Assembly: GCA_013178255.1 (NCBI GenBank)
Contig: JABLWY010000002.1
Location: forward strand, 1 to 64,000
Reading direction: 5' to 3'
Source: Coprothermobacteraceae bacterium
GTDB taxonomy: Bacteria > Coprothermobacterota > Coprothermobacteria > Coprothermobacterales > Coprothermobacteraceae
DNA: 64,000 nt
Part shown: positions 61,345-64,000 of the stretch, piece by piece
Layout of the letters: every line of letters starts with the position of its first letter
Numbering within the stretch: position 1 is the stretch's first letter
Made by a program: the position numbers and the translations under genes
Notes under the pieces: model-generated
Database searches by the model: none
What the model was told of the DNA's origin: nothing
Seen by the model: only the letters and a program-made list of their open reading frames with translations

Positions 61345-61822
61345 GATAGACGGATTCCCGACCATAGAGGACGTACGAACTACACTTCCATCTGAAGAGA
61401 GGTTGGCCAGAGGGCCTGTAGCTGTTCACGAATGCTTTCAGGACATACCTTGCAATCCATGTGTGGCATCATGTCCTGTAGGCGCCATTTCTATGGAGAA
61501 GTTAACCTCTCAGCCAATCATCGACCACGACCGTTGTACAGGCTGTGGTAGTTGCGTCTCCGCATGCCCTGGTCTGGCAATCTTCCTTTTGTGGAAAAAG
61601 GGTGAAAAGGCACAAGTAACCATTCCTTATGAAATGCTGAACGCCCCCACCCCTGGTGAGACCGTAGAAGGCCTTGATAGATATGGTAGACCGGTCTGTG
61701 AGGCAAGCGTGGTCAGGGTTGTGAGAATGCCTTCCTTGGATAAGCGCAGCAAGACCATGCTGGTTACTTTGGAAGTAGATGCTGCCTACATGCTGGACGT
61801 ACGTTCGTTCAGGAAGGGGTGA
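61337..61822 (+). CDS. 4Fe-4S ferredoxin-type subunit
   Basis: A 161-residue protein with two 4Fe-4S cluster sites: CFQDIPCNPCVASCP (first) and CTGCGSCVSACP (second). It corresponds to the ferredoxin subunit of dye-linked proline dehydrogenase complexes. ATG at 61337 has GAGGAG upstream; GTG at 61328 is less likely. Confidence 0.85.
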   Translation: MLEIDGFPTIEDVRTTLPSEERLARGPVAVHECFQDIPCNPCVASCPVGAISMEKLTSQPIIDHDRCTGCGSCVSACPGLAIFLLWKKGEKAQVTIPYEMLNAPTPGETVEGLDRYGRPVCEASVVRVVRMPSLDKRSKTMLVTLEVDAAYMLDVRSFRKG

Positions 61823-61827
61823 TGGTC

Positions 61828-62109
61828 ATGGACCCTAAGAAAGTCATCATCTGCCGATGCGAGGATGTGACCTTGGAAGAAGTAAGAGAGGCAATCAAGA
61901 ACGGCTACACCTCTTGGGACGAGATCAAACGTTTGCTGCGGGTCGGCATGGGGCCTTGCGGCGGCAAGACGTGTAAGATGCTTGTGTTAAGGGAGTTAGC
62001 CGCTTTCCATAAGAAACCCATAGAAAAGCTTCCTATCAGGCCGACTGCAGTAAGGCCACCGCTAAGGAGCACGCCTTTTAGAGCCTTCCTAAAGGAGGAG
62101 GAACTATGA
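61828..62109 (+). CDS. BFD-like 2Fe-2S subunit
   Basis: A 93-residue protein: CRCEDVTLEEV and GPCGGKTC give the four cysteines of a bacterioferritin-associated-ferredoxin-like [2Fe-2S] domain. This is the small subunit of such complexes. Its stop overlaps the start of the next gene. Confidence 0.82.
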   Translation: MDPKKVIICRCEDVTLEEVREAIKNGYTSWDEIKRLLRVGMGPCGGKTCKMLVLRELAAFHKKPIEKLPIRPTAVRPPLRSTPFRAFLKEEEL

Positions 62110-63272
62110 GTTACGACATCATCATAGTTGGTGGTGGCATCCAGGGTGTGGCAACAGCTTACGAGCTGGCGAAACGCAAGGCTGGCAAAATACTGCTCCT
62201 CGAAAAGACATTTCTTTCGGCGGGGTCAACGGGATCTTGCGCAGCAGGCATAAGGGCACAGTTTGGGTCAGAGTTCAACGTAAGTCTTATGGCTCGCAGT
62301 TTGCAAATCTTCGAGCATTTGGCCGAAGAACTTGATGTTACGAACGACTTCTTGGAGTTGTGGCAAGGTGGCTACTTAGTCTTGGCTTACTCCCAAGCCG
62401 AGTTTGATGGGCTCAAGGAACGGGTTAAGGTTCAGCATAGATTTGGGATTGCTACCGAAGTGCTATCGCCGGAAGAAGTGGCGTACAGGTTTCCACGGGT
62501 AAACATTGAAGGCATATACGGTGCTACTTATCACAAACGGGATGGGCACGCTGACCCGCTGCACACAACATTTGCTTATGGGGAAGCAGCTCGGAGGCTG
62601 GGCGTGGAGATTAGGCAGTGGTCACCTGTAACGCGCATTTTAGTCGAAGACGATGCAATACAGGGTGTAGAACTTGCAGACGGCACAAAAGAGTACGCAC
62701 CTACTGTTCTGCTGTCTGCGGGTGCCTGGAGCACTGCCTTGGCTAGAACTGCTGGTGTCGACTTGCCCATTTGGGGAGAGAAGCATGAGATTCTTATTAC
62801 TGAGCCTTGGGAGAGAGTATTAGATCCCATGGTTATATCATTCTCCAGGGGTTTCTACATTCAGCAAAGGCCACACGGTTCCTTTATAATGGGTCTTCCG
62901 CCCGTCAATCCTGTCAAGTGGTATGACCCAGAGGAATTTGACTTTGGGCCAAACTCTGATTTCCTCAGTCGGATGTCTAACGAAGCGACGCATGTGTTGC
63001 CGTTCCTTGCGCAGGTCAACGTGGTGAGGCAGTGGGCAGGACTTTACGAGATGACCCCCGATCATCACCACATTATTGGGCCCGTGGATGAAGTGCGCGG
63101 CCTGTGGGTAGCGGCTGGAGGCTCCGGACATGGATTCATGTTTGGACCGGTGATGGCAGAGCAACTTAGCAAGTGGATGATTGGAGAGCCTATGGACATC
63201 GATTTAACGCCTCTAGCCTTCAGGCGTTTCAAAGAAGGCAAATTAGTAGTAGAACCAGCAGTAGTTGGATAG
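62106..63272 (+). CDS. FAD-dependent amino acid dehydrogenase, catalytic subunit (DAO family)
   Basis: A 388-residue flavoprotein: IIVGGGIQGVATAYELAK (FAD), GSTGSCAAGIRAQFG, and a C-terminal GPVDEVRGLWVAAGGSGHGFMFGP. It matches the catalytic subunit of dye-linked L-proline dehydrogenase and related sarcosine or hydroxyproline enzymes. AGGAGG lies just before the ATG. The substrate is probably a proline- or N-methyl-type amino acid (inference). Confidence 0.87.
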   Translation: MSYDIIIVGGGIQGVATAYELAKRKAGKILLLEKTFLSAGSTGSCAAGIRAQFGSEFNVSLMARSLQIFEHLAEELDVTNDFLELWQGGYLVLAYSQAEFDGLKERVKVQHRFGIATEVLSPEEVAYRFPRVNIEGIYGATYHKRDGHADPLHTTFAYGEAARRLGVEIRQWSPVTRILVEDDAIQGVELADGTKEYAPTVLLSAGAWSTALARTAGVDLPIWGEKHEILITEPWERVLDPMVISFSRGFYIQQRPHGSFIMGLPPVNPVKWYDPEEFDFGPNSDFLSRMSNEATHVLPFLAQVNVVRQWAGLYEMTPDHHHIIGPVDEVRGLWVAAGGSGHGFMFGPVMAEQLSKWMIGEPMDIDLTPLAFRRFKEGKLVVEPAVVG

Positions 63273-63286
63273 GAGGTGCGACGTTC

Positions 63287-64000
63287 ATGTTGTACGGTTA
63301 CGCTGGGAGAATCTTGAGGGTAGATCTGTCTAACAGGACTTGGCGAGTGGAGGAGCCAGCGCCTGAAGTGCTGAGAAAGTTCATAGGAGGGCGCGGCCTA
63401 ATTGCCTATTACGTATGGAAGGAACAAAGGGGAGTAAAGCCCCTTACTGAGGAGCACAATTTCTACATCTTCAGGGGTCCGCTGAGTGGAACCCCGACGC
63501 CTGGGTCAGGAAAGCTGGACATGGGTCACAAGTCTCCTGAGACAGGAGGTTACGGGGACAGCAACGTCGGTGGAAACTTCTCTCACGGCATGCTGATGGC
63601 TGGTTGGGACGGTTTCATACTCGAGGGAGTCTCCTCAGAGCCTGTGGTCCTCGTGATAAACGATGAAGGGGTCACGTTCAGACCTGCTAATGACCTGTGG
63701 GGCAGGGGTGCCATCGAAACTGAGGCTGTGCTCAAGAGAGAATTGGGAGAGGACTGGCAGATCCTCAGCATTGGTCCTGCTGGAGAAAACTTGGTCAAGT
63801 TTGCCTGCGTGAACCACGATCTCGGTAGAGAAGCAGGTCGTACTGGCGTAGGAGCAACGCTTGGTTACAAAAAGGTTAAGGCGGTAGCTGTCAAAGGCAC
63901 AGGAACCACGGTCAAGTACGCTGATCCCGAAGGTCTGAACAACCTACAGCGGGAGTCCATGAAGTATCTGCTCGCACAGCCTTCTTACAAGGAATGGGTG
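63287..64000 (+). CDS. Aldehyde:ferredoxin oxidoreductase (partial, runs off the window)
   Basis: 238 codons are present and the frame is still open at the window end. The N-terminus, MLYGYAGRILRVDLS then FIGGRGLIAYY, the RGPLSGT segment and GGYGDSNVGGNF match the AOR N-terminal domain that holds the tungstopterin. AOR oxidises aldehydes from amino-acid breakdown with ferredoxin. AGGAGGT lies ten bases ahead. It follows the dehydrogenase operon by 14 bases and is probably co-transcribed with it. Confidence 0.9.
   Translation, partial: MLYGYAGRILRVDLSNRTWRVEEPAPEVLRKFIGGRGLIAYYVWKEQRGVKPLTEEHNFYIFRGPLSGTPTPGSGKLDMGHKSPETGGYGDSNVGGNFSHGMLMAGWDGFILEGVSSEPVVLVINDEGVTFRPANDLWGRGAIETEAVLKRELGEDWQILSIGPAGENLVKFACVNHDLGREAGRTGVGATLGYKKVKAVAVKGTGTTVKYADPEGLNNLQRESMKYLLAQPSYKEWV

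Noticed and set aside
1-64000. CRISPR arrays, tRNA genes and insertion sequences
   Set aside because: I saw no repeat-spacer array, no cloverleaf with a TTCG arm, and no transposase or terminal inverted repeats.

Overview
The window reads as a bacterial chromosome of moderate GC content. Genes are tightly packed, many start with GTG or TTG, and purine-rich ribosome binding sites are common. Gene content suggests a monoderm, probably thermophilic, proteolytic or fermentative anaerobe: superoxide reductase with a Dps-like ferritin, a tungsten-type aldehyde:ferredoxin oxidoreductase, a multi-subunit dye-linked amino acid dehydrogenase, peptidase T, and a radical SAM/SPASM protein. Coprothermobacter or a relative is my best guess, at low confidence and by inference only.

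Region 1 (1-11900). A 5S rRNA gene is followed by a convergent minus-strand defence island that reads as a BREX type 4 operon: brxP (PAPS-reductase-like, 4Fe-4S), a stand-alone DUF4007-like gene that looks paralogous to the BrxP C-terminus, brxC, pglZ, brxL, and a frameshifted short-chain dehydrogenase as the last gene.

Region 2 (11900-17850). An FAH-family hydrolase and RarA/MgsA (with a changed Walker B residue) come first. Next is a cluster of three small orphan genes behind a perfect TTGACA-N17-TATAAT promoter. A carotenoid-type glycosyltransferase then diverges from a heliorhodopsin, and the heliorhodopsin is preceded by an overlapping 38-residue membrane peptide.

Region 3 (17850-30350). 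A four-gene operon (MFS, DUF2089, DUF4097, pepT) is followed by a NhaC-type antiporter, a ComB-like phosphatase and a radical SAM protein. A run of five genes follows: TPR/CofE-like, acylphosphatase, CZB chemoreceptor, ECF sigma factor and a putative anti-sigma factor.

Region 4 (30350-51590). Folate genes (folP and a folK-folC fusion), dut, a periplasmic-sensing HD-GYP protein, alr, xth, a second ECF sigma locus with a YibE/F protein, a NYN protein, rpsA, an HD protein, recF, a lytic transglycosylase, uvrC, a stalk-domain protein, a PfkB kinase, and a MoaD-like protein that lacks its C-terminal Gly-Gly.

Region 5 (51590-64000). A yybP-ykoY (manganese) riboswitch with an intrinsic terminator precedes a P-type cation ATPase. 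Then come a phosphoesterase pair, the superoxide reductase/ferritin pair, a MacAB-like exporter, and a five-gene flavin/iron-sulfur dehydrogenase operon that runs into an AOR gene cut by the window end.

Many genes in regions 2-4 have a TANAAT-like -10 box only 6-7 bases before the start codon and no clear Shine-Dalgarno sequence, which suggests that leaderless mRNAs are common in this organism.
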